Under the pieces are notes generated by a model that saw nothing but the letters and a program-made list of their open reading frames with translations, was not told the DNA's origin and made no database searches. A stretch of 64,000 bases of DNA, from assembly GCF_000787575.1 (NCBI RefSeq), contig NW_012236532.1:248001-312000 (forward strand). Direction: 5' to 3'. The position numbers were made by a program, and so were the translations under genes. Positions 31,541-41,797 of this stretch are shown here, piece after piece. The first letter of the stretch is position 1. Each line of letters begins with the position of its first letter. This DNA comes from Acytostelium subglobosum LB1 (lineage: Eukaryota > Evosea > Eumycetozoa > Acytosteliales > Acytosteliaceae).

Positions 31541-32830
31541 ATGATTAATAACAATAATAACGTCGATATTTATGCTCAGAAGAATCAGTACATGTTTCCA
31601 CATGACTTGACGATCGAGGATTGCAGGGAGGCTACAAAGAATGTGCCAGGATTCAGAGAGACGAATAAGAATGGATTGATCTGTTTCAACTATGACTTTG
31701 CGACTAGACAGTCATTCCCAGATCCATTGTCAGCACCAGATCACAAGACTAGCTATTTATTAAAGGTCAGAAGAGAGTGTCGTGGAATCATCTTTGACAA
31801 GGAGTCTGGACAGGTGGTCTGCAGGAAGTTCCACAAGTTCTTCAACATCAACGAGCTGGAGGAGACCAGCCAGGACAAGATCGTGTTGGCCGGCGCCAAG
31901 TACTGCATCATGGAGAAGCTCGACGGCAGTCTGATCGCCCCCATCTACTTGAACCAGGTCATCTCGTGGGGATCAAAGGCCGGCCACACTGAGCTGTCCG
32001 AGAAGGTGGACAAGTTCATCGAGAAGAAGCAGGCCGAGATCAAGTACAACGATATGGCCAGATATTGGTTGGAGCGTGGATGCACGCCAATGTTTGAGTG
32101 GTGCTCAGAGTCGCAGCGCATCGTCCTGTACTACCCAGTGGATACACTCAGCTTGACCGCCGTCAGATCGATCAGAACCGGCGACTACATCCTCTATGAC
32201 GAGATGGTCAAGGTGGCCGCTCAGTTCAACGTGCCAGTGGCCAAGTGCGTCGACCAGGCCGCCCTGTGCAGCGAGAGCAAGACTGCCGAGGAGCTGTTGG
32301 TCAAGGTGCAGGAGATGAAGGATATCGAGGGATACATTTTGCGATTCGACGATGGTCGCGTGTACAAGATGAAGTGTACCTGGTACTTCAATCTCAGCAA
32401 GTCTGCCCCAATCAATCTCACGCACGAGAAGGACATCTGGATGATGATTCTCGATAACAAGCTGGACGACACAGTCAGCGGGCTGTGCGCCATGGGTCCG
32501 TTGCCAGTGCGCTACGTCAAGATCCAGAAGTTTGCCCGTGAGCTGTTCGAGACGATCGAGGAGCTGACGCACAATGTAATCAACGAGCTATACACTATCA
32601 AGCAGGCCAAGAGGACGAGGAAGATCATCCATGCCGATAGCCAGATAGAGCCACACTTCAAGAAGCTGTTGTTTGAGTTCTTTGATGAGATTGATGTCGA
32701 GGAGGACCGTTCCATCTATCTCTCTCGTGTGTCCAAGTTCATCATCTATCATCTCAAGTCTCAATGTGGTACCGCCTCCAAGTTAAACCATGCCAGGGAA
32801 ATGGTTGGAGGATTGAAGTATGTCGAGTAA
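31541..32830 (+). CDS. T4 Rnl1-like RNA ligase
   Basis: Single exon, 429 aa. ATP-dependent RNA ligases seal 3'-OH/5'-phosphate ends through a lysyl-AMP intermediate. Nucleotidyltransferase motifs are all present in order: motif I K126-L-D-G-S (MEKLDGSLI), upstream arginine-containing RRECRGIIFD (77-86), KFHKFFNINE as in T4 Rnl1 (KFFNLNE), SWGSKAG (143-148), motif III FEW (185-187), motif IV EGYILRF (263-269) and motif V YKMKCTWY (275-282). The arrangement RECRG…KFFN before motif I is characteristic of the T4 Rnl1 family rather than Rnl2 or the fungal Trl1 type. A C-terminal domain of about 140 residues follows. The role (tRNA or other RNA repair) is unknown. A short Asn run after Met1 is typical of the host, so the gene is domesticated. 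Confidence 0.87.
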   Translation: MINNNNNVDIYAQKNQYMFPHDLTIEDCREATKNVPGFRETNKNGLICFNYDFATRQSFPDPLSAPDHKTSYLLKVRRECRGIIFDKESGQVVCRKFHKFFNINELEETSQDKIVLAGAKYCIMEKLDGSLIAPIYLNQVISWGSKAGHTELSEKVDKFIEKKQAEIKYNDMARYWLERGCTPMFEWCSESQRIVLYYPVDTLSLTAVRSIRTGDYILYDEMVKVAAQFNVPVAKCVDQAALCSESKTAEELLVKVQEMKDIEGYILRFDDGRVYKMKCTWYFNLSKSAPINLTHEKDIWMMILDNKLDDTVSGLCAMGPLPVRYVKIQKFARELFETIEELTHNVINELYTIKQAKRTRKIIHADSQIEPHFKKLLFEFFDEIDVEEDRSIYLSRVSKFIIYHLKSQCGTASKLNHAREMVGGLKYVE

Positions 32831-33112
32831 TAATAATAATAATATATAATAAATATAACATATAATACCTTGTAAACAATACATTAATGATTAGAGGTAA
32901 AGACGAATGATTGTATTAATGATCCGGAAGTTCATCAAAAGTTCCAAAAATATTGATTTTAAATCTTTTTTTAATTGTGAAGCGAATGAGTGGATGTGTG
33001 CGAGGATACCCTCTCGCCATGCACGACCAAGGTATCGACTGACTTGAAGACAACACTACTTACATCCGTCCATCCATCCATCCATCCACCCATCCCACCA
33101 CAGACTATAACA

Positions 33113-33721
33113 ATGGGTATGTCATCATCTTGAGAGAACAGGTCAATCATCAATCGATCAATCAATCCGATCACGAAGGTCATCTAACATGTCAATCAAT
33201 CATCAATCAATCCAATGATGAAACACAGCTGAAAAGATCAAGGCTTACGAACTCAGAAAGCAGAAGAAGGGAGAGTTGCTCAACCAGCTCCAGACCCTCA
33301 AGACCGAGCTTGCCACTCTCAGAGTCGGTCAGGTCAAGGCTGCTGCCCCAAGCAAGCTTGCCAAGATGTATGTGACACAGACAAGCGACAGATGATGATA
33401 CAGGCATCGCGATTGATGACAGATAGTAGATATGATATCTAACATAGTACTTATCACGATCGATATGCGATATAATAATATAGTAAGGTTGTCCGCAAGT
33501 CAATCGCCCGTGTCTTGACTGTGTTCAACACCCAGAGAAAGAACCAGCTGCGTGCCTACTACAAGGACACCCCAAGAAACAGACTGCCAACTGATCTCCG
33601 CAAGAAGAGAACCAGAGCCATCAGAAGACGTTTGACCTCTGCTCAGCAGACCGCCAAGCCAGTCAAGGTGTTGAAGCAGTTGCAGCACTTCAGAACCCGC
33701 ACTTTTGCCGTCAAGGCTTAA
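33113..33721 (+). CDS. rpl35: 60S ribosomal protein L35 (uL29)
   Basis: Three exons: 33113-33116, 33229-33367, 33484-33721; 126 aa. uL29 sits at the polypeptide exit tunnel. The first coding exon is just ATGG, so the protein begins MAEKIKAYELRKQKKGELL. The rest follows the family: QLQTLKTELATLRVGQV, SKLAKIKVVRKSIARVLTVF, then DLRKKRTRAIRRRLT and the end FRTRTFAVKA (human RKYAVKA). Length equals the eukaryotic norm of about 123. An intron directly after the start codon is common in ribosomal protein genes. No doubt about identity. Confidence 0.97.
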
Positions 33722-34840
33722 ATTGAGCGAGCGAGCAAGCAATGAGCGAACGCGCGATAGATAGATCACTTGGTTGTTGTTGTTGTAACATGTATGATTT
33801 TGCAATTGCGAACGAACAGGCAGGCATTATCCCAATCCATTCCAGCAGCAACAGTTAGCGAACGAATCAGCGAGCGAACGAATCAGCGAGCGAGTCAGCT
33901 TAGACCCCCCAAAGCGAATGTCCATAATTAAACAGCCCATTAACATTGTCTGATGGAAACAAAAACATTATATTGGTGTCTCTCTCTGGACTATCCAATC
34001 ATCCAATCAATCAATCATTCGACCATCTCGCTAGCGAGTTGACCAGCCACAACAGGCTCACCTTACCTCAACCAACATCTCACAGTCACTTCGTCTGGAT
34101 CACCAATCCATTCTCCATCGATCATTGATTGAATCAGTCGATATTACCATGATGATGGTGTGACAAGGACCTTTTCCGGCTCAACCTGACACCAATTCAT
34201 TCATTCTTTCATGTCCTTTAGTCATCCAAGGGACTACAACAACTCACTCACTCCCTCACTCACACAACCATAGCCTCACTCTCTCAACCAACCTACCTAC
34301 CAGCTTCAATGACATTGTCATTCAAGTAAGCATCGGTAAGTGTATTTGAGTGAATGTGGTGGTGGTCTGGATTTGCATTACTTCTTTTGGTAATGTGGTG
34401 GTAGCTGCATTTAGTTTGAGGGTCACAAGTGGCATAGGTGTGGTCGGTCCAACATATTTTTTAATGCAATTACATTGAAGTTACCTTCTAAGGTCAAAAC
34501 AGATAGGTGGTGTTCATTATCATTCATTCAAAGTCCGACGACTGTCGCCTATCGGACAGCTTGGGTTGGTCCTCTCTAGTCCTATCTGGTCCTGTGAGAC
34601 AGATACCAAATGAGGTGGGGTAGGCTACCTGCCTATGTACATCCAACCATCCATCGCATCGCAAAGTAAACTTGGATAAATTTTAAAACAAAAGACAATT
34701 GAAGACCTCAATTCCAATCCAAATACATCCATTCAATCATTGCAACATACATCTAAAATTAATACAGATAAGATTATAACAAATATCATTCATATACAAC
34801 AATATAAACATTATTAATATTCAATCAATCAATCAAAGTT
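33722..34840. other. Intergenic region
   Basis: 1.1 kb between RPL35 and the CBS gene. It has repeats of GCGAACGAATCAGCGAGC near 33855-33895 and a GC-richer patch at 34530-34600. Neither a coding nor a recognised RNA gene was seen. Confidence 0.45.
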
Positions 34841-36236
34841 ATGACAACTATAATTCCAAATATTCGCCAGGAGCACTTCACTGGAGGATCAAAGTGCAAA
34901 GGATCATCAGAGTTTGTTAAACTGTTAAACATGCGTCTTAAGGATACACCACTTCTTAAACAGACCTCCAAGCCACTCTTATGGGTGGATATCGATGACT
35001 CTGTTCTCAAGGCATTTGAAGTAAGTTTGGAATGAATCCATCATTTTATTGATCATTTACTAATGTCTCTAATAAATTAATTTAGGTAATATGCTCCCAG
35101 AAAGTACTATCCATTCCGGTATTCTCAACTTTGGAGAATAAGTGGGTATCAATGCTAGATGTCAAGGACTTATGTGCCCACATAGTATCATTGTTTGATC
35201 CAAAGAATCAAATGAGAACCCCTGTACCAGACGGTTATACAGTACGCAATCTACTTACATCCAATGAGCCTGGTGAAGATCTGATCAGAAACTGTCCAAT
35301 TGTAACACAAGATTGTACAGTACTTGAACTACTAAATATCTTCAACAAGAAGATACATCGTATCTGTGTATCAAATGGACCGAGTCCAATGGATATCAAG
35401 ATCATATCAGAGATGTCCCTAATCAAATGGATCGATCAGAATGTTTGTATCCCATCCCTTATCCAATCAATATCCATCAAACTAACCCATGAATAATAAT
35501 ATCCAGAGGGAGAAGATGGGTCCAATATTCGAGAAGACAGTAAGTAATGTACATATTCAAATACTTTCTTTCCAATCTAACATCAATCATTATGTCTATC
35601 AATTATAAATATAATATAGCTAGAGGAGTACAAGTTGTATGATCCAGAAAAGAAGATTATATCAATACCAAACATTAAGTTGGCAATAGATGCTTTCAGA
35701 AAGTTGAAGGATAACAATATCTATGGAATGCCAATCGTTAGTGAGACTGATGACGAGCTTGTTGATAGTATCTCAGTAATTGACATAAGAGTATGTAATC
35801 CATCTCCATCAATCACTCATTCTTGGACTCATTCACTCATACCGTTAATCGAATAATCAGAATGCCAGGTTAGACCTTGCTAGACTTAAGCAACCTCTGT
35901 CCGAATACTTTAATCCATCAACGGGCAAGGGAACTGTATGTTATACATATATTCAATCATATCTTTTATTCATTGTAATACTAACTGTGTCAATTAATTA
36001 AATATTAATAGTCTATTCAGAGGACACCAATCATTTGTACTCCACATACAAGGATCAGAGAGGCCATTGGAAAGATAGCATCGACCAAGGTTCATAGGAT
36101 ATTTATCATTGAAGGTTTGGTGGATGGCCGTATGAACAACAAGCCACTCTCTGTTGTCTCGGTGTCTGACATTGTCAGAGTGATACTAACACGTGCCAAC
36201 GAGGAGATGGGCGTTGTTGGTGTTGGCAGTCAGTAA
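34841..36236 (+). CDS. CBS-domain protein
   Basis: Six exons: 34841-35020, 35086-35442, 35507-35539, 35620-35790, 35861-35935, 36012-36236; 346 aa, all introns between codons, one exon only 33 nt. CBS domains pair to bind adenine nucleotides. Four CBS-like units can be read: LLWVDIDDSVLKAFE/VLSIPVFSTLENKWVSMLDVKDL, NCPIVTQDCTVLELLNIF … RICV, IPNIKLAIDAFRKLKDNNIYGMPIV … DSISVIDIR, and TPHTRIREAIGKIASTKVHRIFII … LSVVSVSDIVRVIL. The layout is like the AMPK gamma/SNF4 group but no specific orthology is claimed. The stop TAA at 36234 lies inside CAGTAAGTAC, a perfect splice-donor look-alike, so a further 3' exon cannot be excluded. Confidence 0.82.
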
Positions 36237-36637
36237 GTACTTACTGGCTAACTGACCAGACCAGACTAGTCCAGTCCTGACCAGACTAGACCACCATCCA
36301 TCAATCATGGAACTATCAACATCACCTGAAGCATTCAACTATAACAAACATCCAAAAACATCAATGTCATCAACTTCCAACATCATCAACATCATCCAAC
36401 ATCAACAACATAAACTAGTTGTAGTGCTCCTGGTCGACAACCGAACTTGGTCCAACCCATTCCCAAAGGGATAAATAAACACCTGTATACATGATCAATC
36501 ATCTTCCTCCTCCTCTTCCATGTCCACCAATCGTGTTCCACATGTGCCAATGTACGTGAGAGCCAAGGTCATACAGCCTGTTGTTGTTTGATTTAGTCGA
36601 GAGAGTTTATATTATCGCTTTGAGGGGTTTATTGCGC
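36237..36637. other. Convergent intergenic region
   Basis: Between the CBS-domain gene and NOP10. It has GACCAGACTAG-type repeats at 36253-36290 and CATCAACATC-rich sequence. Probably the two 3' UTRs. Confidence 0.45.
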
Positions 36638-36747
36638 CTAGTATTGCAGGGCTGGCTGTTGAGTCAGCAACTGGTTGAATCTCTTCTTCAGCATAATACG
36701 CTCTCTTGAGTATTTGTCATCAACAGAGAAACGAGCTAAATAATTAT

Positions 36748-36785
<38 letters not shown>

Positions 36786-37099
36786 GTATGTTAGTTGTCT
36801 CTCTCTTTTGCCAATGAGGCATAGTCCGATTCGTCTCGACTCGCCATTATAATATTCCAAGTCGCTCGATATAAAGTCAGATCGTCTAACTATCTATCTA
36901 TCTATCTCTAATATACATACCTGGATGAGCAGAGTATGCGAATTGGCTCTTTGGTCCGCGTTTCTATAATGATAATGATGATGTTAGAAGATGACAATGA
37001 GGCCAAAGGATTGATTGACTGTTTGATTGAACGAATGATATGTACCTTCAAAGTATACTTTCTCTGACCATCCTCACCAATATAGTACATCAAATGCAT
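36638..37099 (-). CDS. nop10: NOP10, H/ACA snoRNP subunit
   Basis: Three exons: 37099-37046, 36963-36921, 36735-36638; 64 aa, the same length as human NOP10. It is a core protein of H/ACA pseudouridylation RNPs and telomerase, packing against dyskerin. The spliced protein runs [18 protein letters not shown], then [18 protein letters not shown], then [20 protein letters not shown] and TQQPALQY. It follows human NOP10 through [24 protein letters not shown]. Only splicing reveals it. It is divergent from the ankyrin gene. Confidence 0.96.
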
Positions 37100-37428
37100 C
37101 TTGTTATATGTTCTTTGTTTGTATTATAAATATTGACTCTCGTCCCAAGTTTAGCTAAATGAGTATTTCTATCAAACACTCATACTAAAACGAAACAAAG
37201 TCAGTCGCTCGTCAATCATCCTCCACACAAAATTGTTTAATTTATTTGATTTTTTTTTCATTCACACACAAGTCCTTTCAGGTCCAATCAATCAAACAAT
37301 CAATCATACATAAGTAGATTCACTATTATTTCTGTATTGACAATGTGATGTTTATACCAATTATTGATAAGTGATGTCGGAGTTGTGATTGATTGAAACA
37401 TAATATATATATCACATAATAATCAGAC
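37100..37428. other. Divergent intergenic region
   Basis: Promoter region of NOP10 (-) and the ankyrin gene (+). AT-rich, with a T run at about 37250-37260; no other feature. Confidence 0.5.
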
Positions 37429-38838
37429 ATGGAGATACATAAACAATCACAATCACTATCACAACAGACGGCCACGACCAAAGTATTTAAAGCACTCATA
37501 CAATCATTGTATATTAGAGGAACTATATTCTCATTTGTAAAAGAAATACATAGGAGAATAAAGGCAGCCAACTTGGTCGATTGGAAGGAGTTGTTGATAA
37601 ATCCAAGAGCATTGATATATCATGGACATTTGAAACTGTTGAAGAATCTGTTCCAGAATGTTTGGACCACGCCACAACATTGGCTATGTGCCACACCCTT
37701 GGCAGAGGTGGCAGTGGAGTTCAATCATATGGATATACTCAAGTACCTCGATAAACATGTACACAATGACAAACTATTCAATGGACATGAGTTCATAACG
37801 GCCGCCAAACTTGGACGTGTGGAAGCGATCAAGTATATCCTGAAACATCGTGTCGTTGAGTGGCGCTTCCTCGTAGCATCCCTTGAACGCGCAGTTGCTG
37901 GCGGGCATGTAGAGATTGCCAAGATGGTCAACGATCAAATGTTGCTCCTTGAGATAAAGCATAACAAGTCCAAGAAAAGGAGACTAAAGTTGTTCAAGGA
38001 AACCGTGTACCCAATGCGACATCACAGCTACTTGGATGTAGCCGCTGAATCTGGTAGTCTGGAGATGGTACAGTGGGTACATAATAGCATGCCCGAGGTA
38101 ACATGCTCCGAGAGACTGTTTGATCTAGCCGCTGGCATGGGTTGCATGGACATCCTGCAGTTCCTCCATCAAAATAGAACGGAGGGCGGATCGCAAACGG
38201 CCTGGGACCTGGCAGCCATGGGTGGACATTTGGATGTGCTCAAGTTCTTGCATGAACACAGAACGGAACCATTCCATCTGGGAACTATGGCATCAGCTGC
38301 ACGCAATGGTCGAATGGACATTATACAATGGTTACACGACAATGGAAGACCGACAAACCAGCAGGCCGTTGACTATGCTGCGGCCGGTGGTCATCTGGAC
38401 ATTGTGAAATGGCTGTTGAACAATCGCACAGAGGGCTGTTCAAAGATGGCCATGGACAACGCGGCAAAGAATGGACATCTCCACGTTGTGACGTACCTTC
38501 ACACACACAATACTAGAGGCTGCTCAATCTATGCGATGAACTATGCGGCGGCATTTGGTCGCCTGGAAATCGTCCAATTCCTACATAACCACAGGACTGA
38601 AGGATGTGATTACAACGCATTGCAATTGGCATCTTGCAATGGACATCTAAACACAATCAAGTTCCTAATTGAAAACAGACCGCAAGATGTCTATTCAAAC
38701 ATCACCGACTCCATCAAATATGCCAAAAAGACGGACAATCCACACATCGTAGAATACTTGTCATCATTACCAATGTATTACGACAAGGTCAAGTTCTCCA
38801 TTCCTCCTTCAAGTTATTCCCTTTCGGACTTTAATTAA
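37429..38838 (+). CDS. Dictyostelid ankyrin-repeat protein
   Basis: Single exon, 469 aa. It carries about nine ankyrin-like repeats of the dictyostelid form, for example GHLDVLKFLHEHRTEPFHLG, GRMDIIQWLHDNGRPTNQQA, GHLDIVKWLLNNRTEGCSKM and GRLEIVQFLHNHRTEGCDYN. Each has the pattern AAxxGHLxIVxxLHxNRTEGC. This is a huge family in social amoebae of mostly unknown function; repeats mediate protein binding. The N-terminal 60 residues (FKALIQSLYIRGTIFSFVKEIHRR) form the usual helical leader of the family. No signal peptide or TM segment. Confidence 0.87.
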   Translation: MEIHKQSQSLSQQTATTKVFKALIQSLYIRGTIFSFVKEIHRRIKAANLVDWKELLINPRALIYHGHLKLLKNLFQNVWTTPQHWLCATPLAEVAVEFNHMDILKYLDKHVHNDKLFNGHEFITAAKLGRVEAIKYILKHRVVEWRFLVASLERAVAGGHVEIAKMVNDQMLLLEIKHNKSKKRRLKLFKETVYPMRHHSYLDVAAESGSLEMVQWVHNSMPEVTCSERLFDLAAGMGCMDILQFLHQNRTEGGSQTAWDLAAMGGHLDVLKFLHEHRTEPFHLGTMASAARNGRMDIIQWLHDNGRPTNQQAVDYAAAGGHLDIVKWLLNNRTEGCSKMAMDNAAKNGHLHVVTYLHTHNTRGCSIYAMNYAAAFGRLEIVQFLHNHRTEGCDYNALQLASCNGHLNTIKFLIENRPQDVYSNITDSIKYAKKTDNPHIVEYLSSLPMYYDKVKFSIPPSSYSLSDFN

Positions 38839-39453
38839 TTAATGTATAATAACATTCATTCAATCTTCAATCATTGTCTGGAATCATTCCATTCACTCAT
38901 TGGTCAATCAATCAGAACTTCGTCTTCAATCACTCTCATCATTGATTATGTGAAGAGTGATGGTGACCCACCTCATTTGACTTGGGTTTGTTTGGTGGAT
39001 GATAATTTTTTGTTTTTGATGAACTCATCCATCCCTGAGGATATTATTGTTTTAAATTGATTTAATTAAAATGTGGGTGTGTTTTTGATGTGATTAATGT
39101 TTTTTTGGAATGAATGAATGAAGGAATGAATGCGTGATATCTTGCAGCCATCACCCTTTTGACAAGAACAACAACACTTTGGCTGAGCTCTTCACCTTCC
39201 CATCCATCCATACTCACCCACCAGCCATTTGAAAGACCAAACCAAAGTTAGTTATTCATTCACTTTCCAACAATCAATCAAACATTCAGTCATACAGGCA
39301 CATCAGTAGCGCAGACAGACAGTCAGACTCGAAAGATATACCCTCTATATTGTATATTATTTACTATTTATAAACCAAAGCATATATACAGCATACTCTC
39401 TCTCTTGTACAACTAGATAACCCACAACAAACAAACATATACAGCATTCAAAG
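38839..39453. other. Intergenic region
   Basis: 3' flank of the ankyrin gene and promoter of ARPC5, with an AT-rich leader before 39454. No further feature. Confidence 0.5.
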
Positions 39454-40081
39454 ATGAGCAACTACGACGAAGAGAACATCGAGGAGAAGACCACCGGAGG
39501 AAAGTCCGATGCTGAGTACAAGGCTGACATCCAAGCTAGACAGACTGAGATCTCAAAGCTCATGAACCAGTATGTGTCATCTTTGACATCAACAATGATT
39601 GAATGAATGTTAGAATGAATGATTGAATGATTGAATGAAGCCAAGAGGTTGCTACATTGATGGTTACTTCCCTCAATCATCATCAGTTCAAACATCTTGT
39701 AACAACACAATCAATCAATGAATGAACAATCACTAACCTTAGCATAACACAACAATTCAATAATAATATAGAGGAAAGCCAACTGATGCTTTGCCAATTG
39801 CCTTGCAAGACCCACCCATCCACACAAAGACCCAGGCCATCAAGGACCAGAACGCCACAGCTGTCATTGGTGTTTTGTCTGCCATCAAGGAGAAGGATGT
39901 TGATGGATGTGTCAACCAGCTGGACGACGATCAGTTGGATATTTTGATGAAGTACATCTACCGTGGTCTTGCCACCGGTGACAACAACTCTGCCATCTTC
40001 TTCAAGTGGTACGAGGCCACCCTGAAGAAGTCTGGAATGGGCTGTGTTGTCCGTGCCATCTCTGAGAGAAAGACCGTCTAA
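39454..40081 (+). CDS. arpc5: Arp2/3 complex subunit 5 (p16)
   Basis: Two exons: 39454-39569 and 39772-40081; 141 aa. ARPC5 bridges ARPC4 and Arp2 in the actin-nucleating Arp2/3 complex. The protein matches throughout: GKPTDALPIALQDPPIHTKT, QLDDDQLDILMKYIYRGLAT, FFKWYEATLKKSGMGCVVRA and the invariant end RKTV. The joining codon (CA|A, Gln) restores …LMNQGKPTD…. The 202-bp intron has GATTGAATG repeats near its donor and CAATCAATC near its acceptor. Length equals the family norm. Confidence 0.97.
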
Positions 40082-41797
40082 ATTAGTCTTCAGTTCAGAC
40101 TATCTCAATACAACACCTCATCCTCTCCTCTTCTACTCCTTTTATCAATAACATAACATAACCTACGTCCTTACCCTATACCCCCTATACCCTCTATTCC
40201 CTCTAGAGTATGCTCTATACTCTATACTCTATTCCTAATCAAACACTTGCACAACACCAATCATCATCATCATCATCATTGCACGGCAAACACATATGAT
40301 ATGTTGCCGGCACCCTCCGCCGATCGATCAATCTTGTATCTTGTAAGTCTTACAACAACAACAACTAACTAGTTTATCAATGCACACGCGACACATTAAT
40401 GTGACAAAGCAACTTCGATGACGCGCCTTAAAAGACTGTGTGTGGCTTGTACCCAACCAACATGTAACCAAACGAACGTTCGTTTCGTTGATCTTTCAAT
40501 CATTGAATGACCTTGAAGTGGTAGTTGTAGTCGGTTCTTGGGGTAGGTTGGTGACGCGCACGCGCAGTCAGTGTCACAACAACAGCAGTCACAGTTGGAG
40601 TAAGTATCCAAAGAAAGAAAGATGGGTGGTGTGATGGGTGCTCGAGTGATGAGTGATGTTATCAAGGACCTATCTATCACCTGGACAAGGCAAAGTCAAC
40701 TACATTGTCACACATTCACCAACAACATTACCTAATCAGTACATACTGATCAACAAAATGCGCCCATCAATGTTTACTCCTCAGATCTTTCACTAAAGTG
40801 ACGCAATTGTCGTTGGCCCCTGCCATCATATGATACGGCCGTTTCTATCAATACTTCCAGCAATGGTTCTGATGGCTAGTTTGTTGGGCGTCAGTTTGGA
40901 TTCTTCCTGGACCAAGTGCCGCACTCACCCACAGCCATCGCATTGGATTGGTGCCTCGTCAGTGAGACAATCAACCGCGGTGAGTGACAGAGGGGAGGAA
41001 TCAAGCAAAGTGGAGACTGTCACCTGCCTGGTCAGGTGCTCAGGTCCAACACGCGAAAAATAAATCAGTTGGGCTAGGGCCTCGATCAGGGCACTTGTCG
41101 GGGGCTGCGTTTTGTGTTCTTTCCAGAGTGCGATGTGTGTGCAAAAAGTGATTTTGAGTTTGTTGACAAGTGCTCTCGTGTGCCTCGAGGTGACTGATCA
41201 AATCTCGCACCAATGGGGAGAATGTCCTTGTCGATTGATCTTTGCAGTAGTTGAACTTTTTTCCTTTTAAGGCTATGATTCGTGGAAGAGTTGGATTTTT
41301 GCATGGCAAGGAGGGCTGAAAGGGTTTTGCCGGACTGGACCCAAGCCCACCATCAAGCACGTCACGCCTCTTGTTAACAAGCGATGAAGGGCTTCAGTGC
41401 CAGAGAGTGGCATATGAACCATCTTCAAATGCTCTCCGACGATCAATGCTCCTCTTTCTCTCTCTCTCATTGATGATGGTGGTGCGTCTGAAGAAAAGCC
41501 ATCAAGATTCCCCGGGCTACTAACTACTATTACTACAACACCTTACTATCTTTGGTTAAGAAACATTGTTGCTGTTGTTAAAACTGATTCAATCAATCAC
41601 ACTCAATCATTCACTTCGAAGACCCAATTACAAGTATTCACTTGCCTTTACTGACGACAGTAATATTATTTATAAATACCACTAAATGAATTAATTCTTA
41701 TCTCTCACAGATAACATATTATTATACATTCATTCATACATACTTATAAGTATATACAAACATATAATATACTATATATATACAATACTATAATACG
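40082..41797. other. Long intergenic region upstream of the E2F-like gene
   Basis: 1.7 kb, less AT-rich than most gaps. It holds a perfect 16-bp palindrome (40470-40485), a GACGCGCACGCGCAG stretch near 40552-40566 and CTATAC/CTCTATACCC repeats near 40170-40230. The ORFs seen are short and not protein-like. Probably an extended promoter; an unrecognised RNA gene is possible. Confidence 0.4.
40470..40485. repeat. Perfect 16-bp palindrome
   Basis: AAACGAACGTTCGTTT reads the same on both strands with no loop. It could be a dimeric transcription-factor site in the presumed E2F-gene promoter. Confidence 0.6.

Noticed and set aside
34530-34600. GTCCGA/TCGGAC inverted repeat in a GC-richer patch
   Set aside because: Only 6 bp with a mismatched interior and no promoter element; too weak to call a structured RNA.
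34978-34986. TTATGGGT, a reverse DUSE-like octamer
   Set aside because: Lies within the CBS-gene coding sequence, with no Class I motif or stem at the expected distance.
36740-36785. Regularly spaced GATT repeat that might suggest an array or CRISPR-like element
   Set aside because: A plain tetranucleotide microsatellite inside the NOP10 intron, with no spacers.
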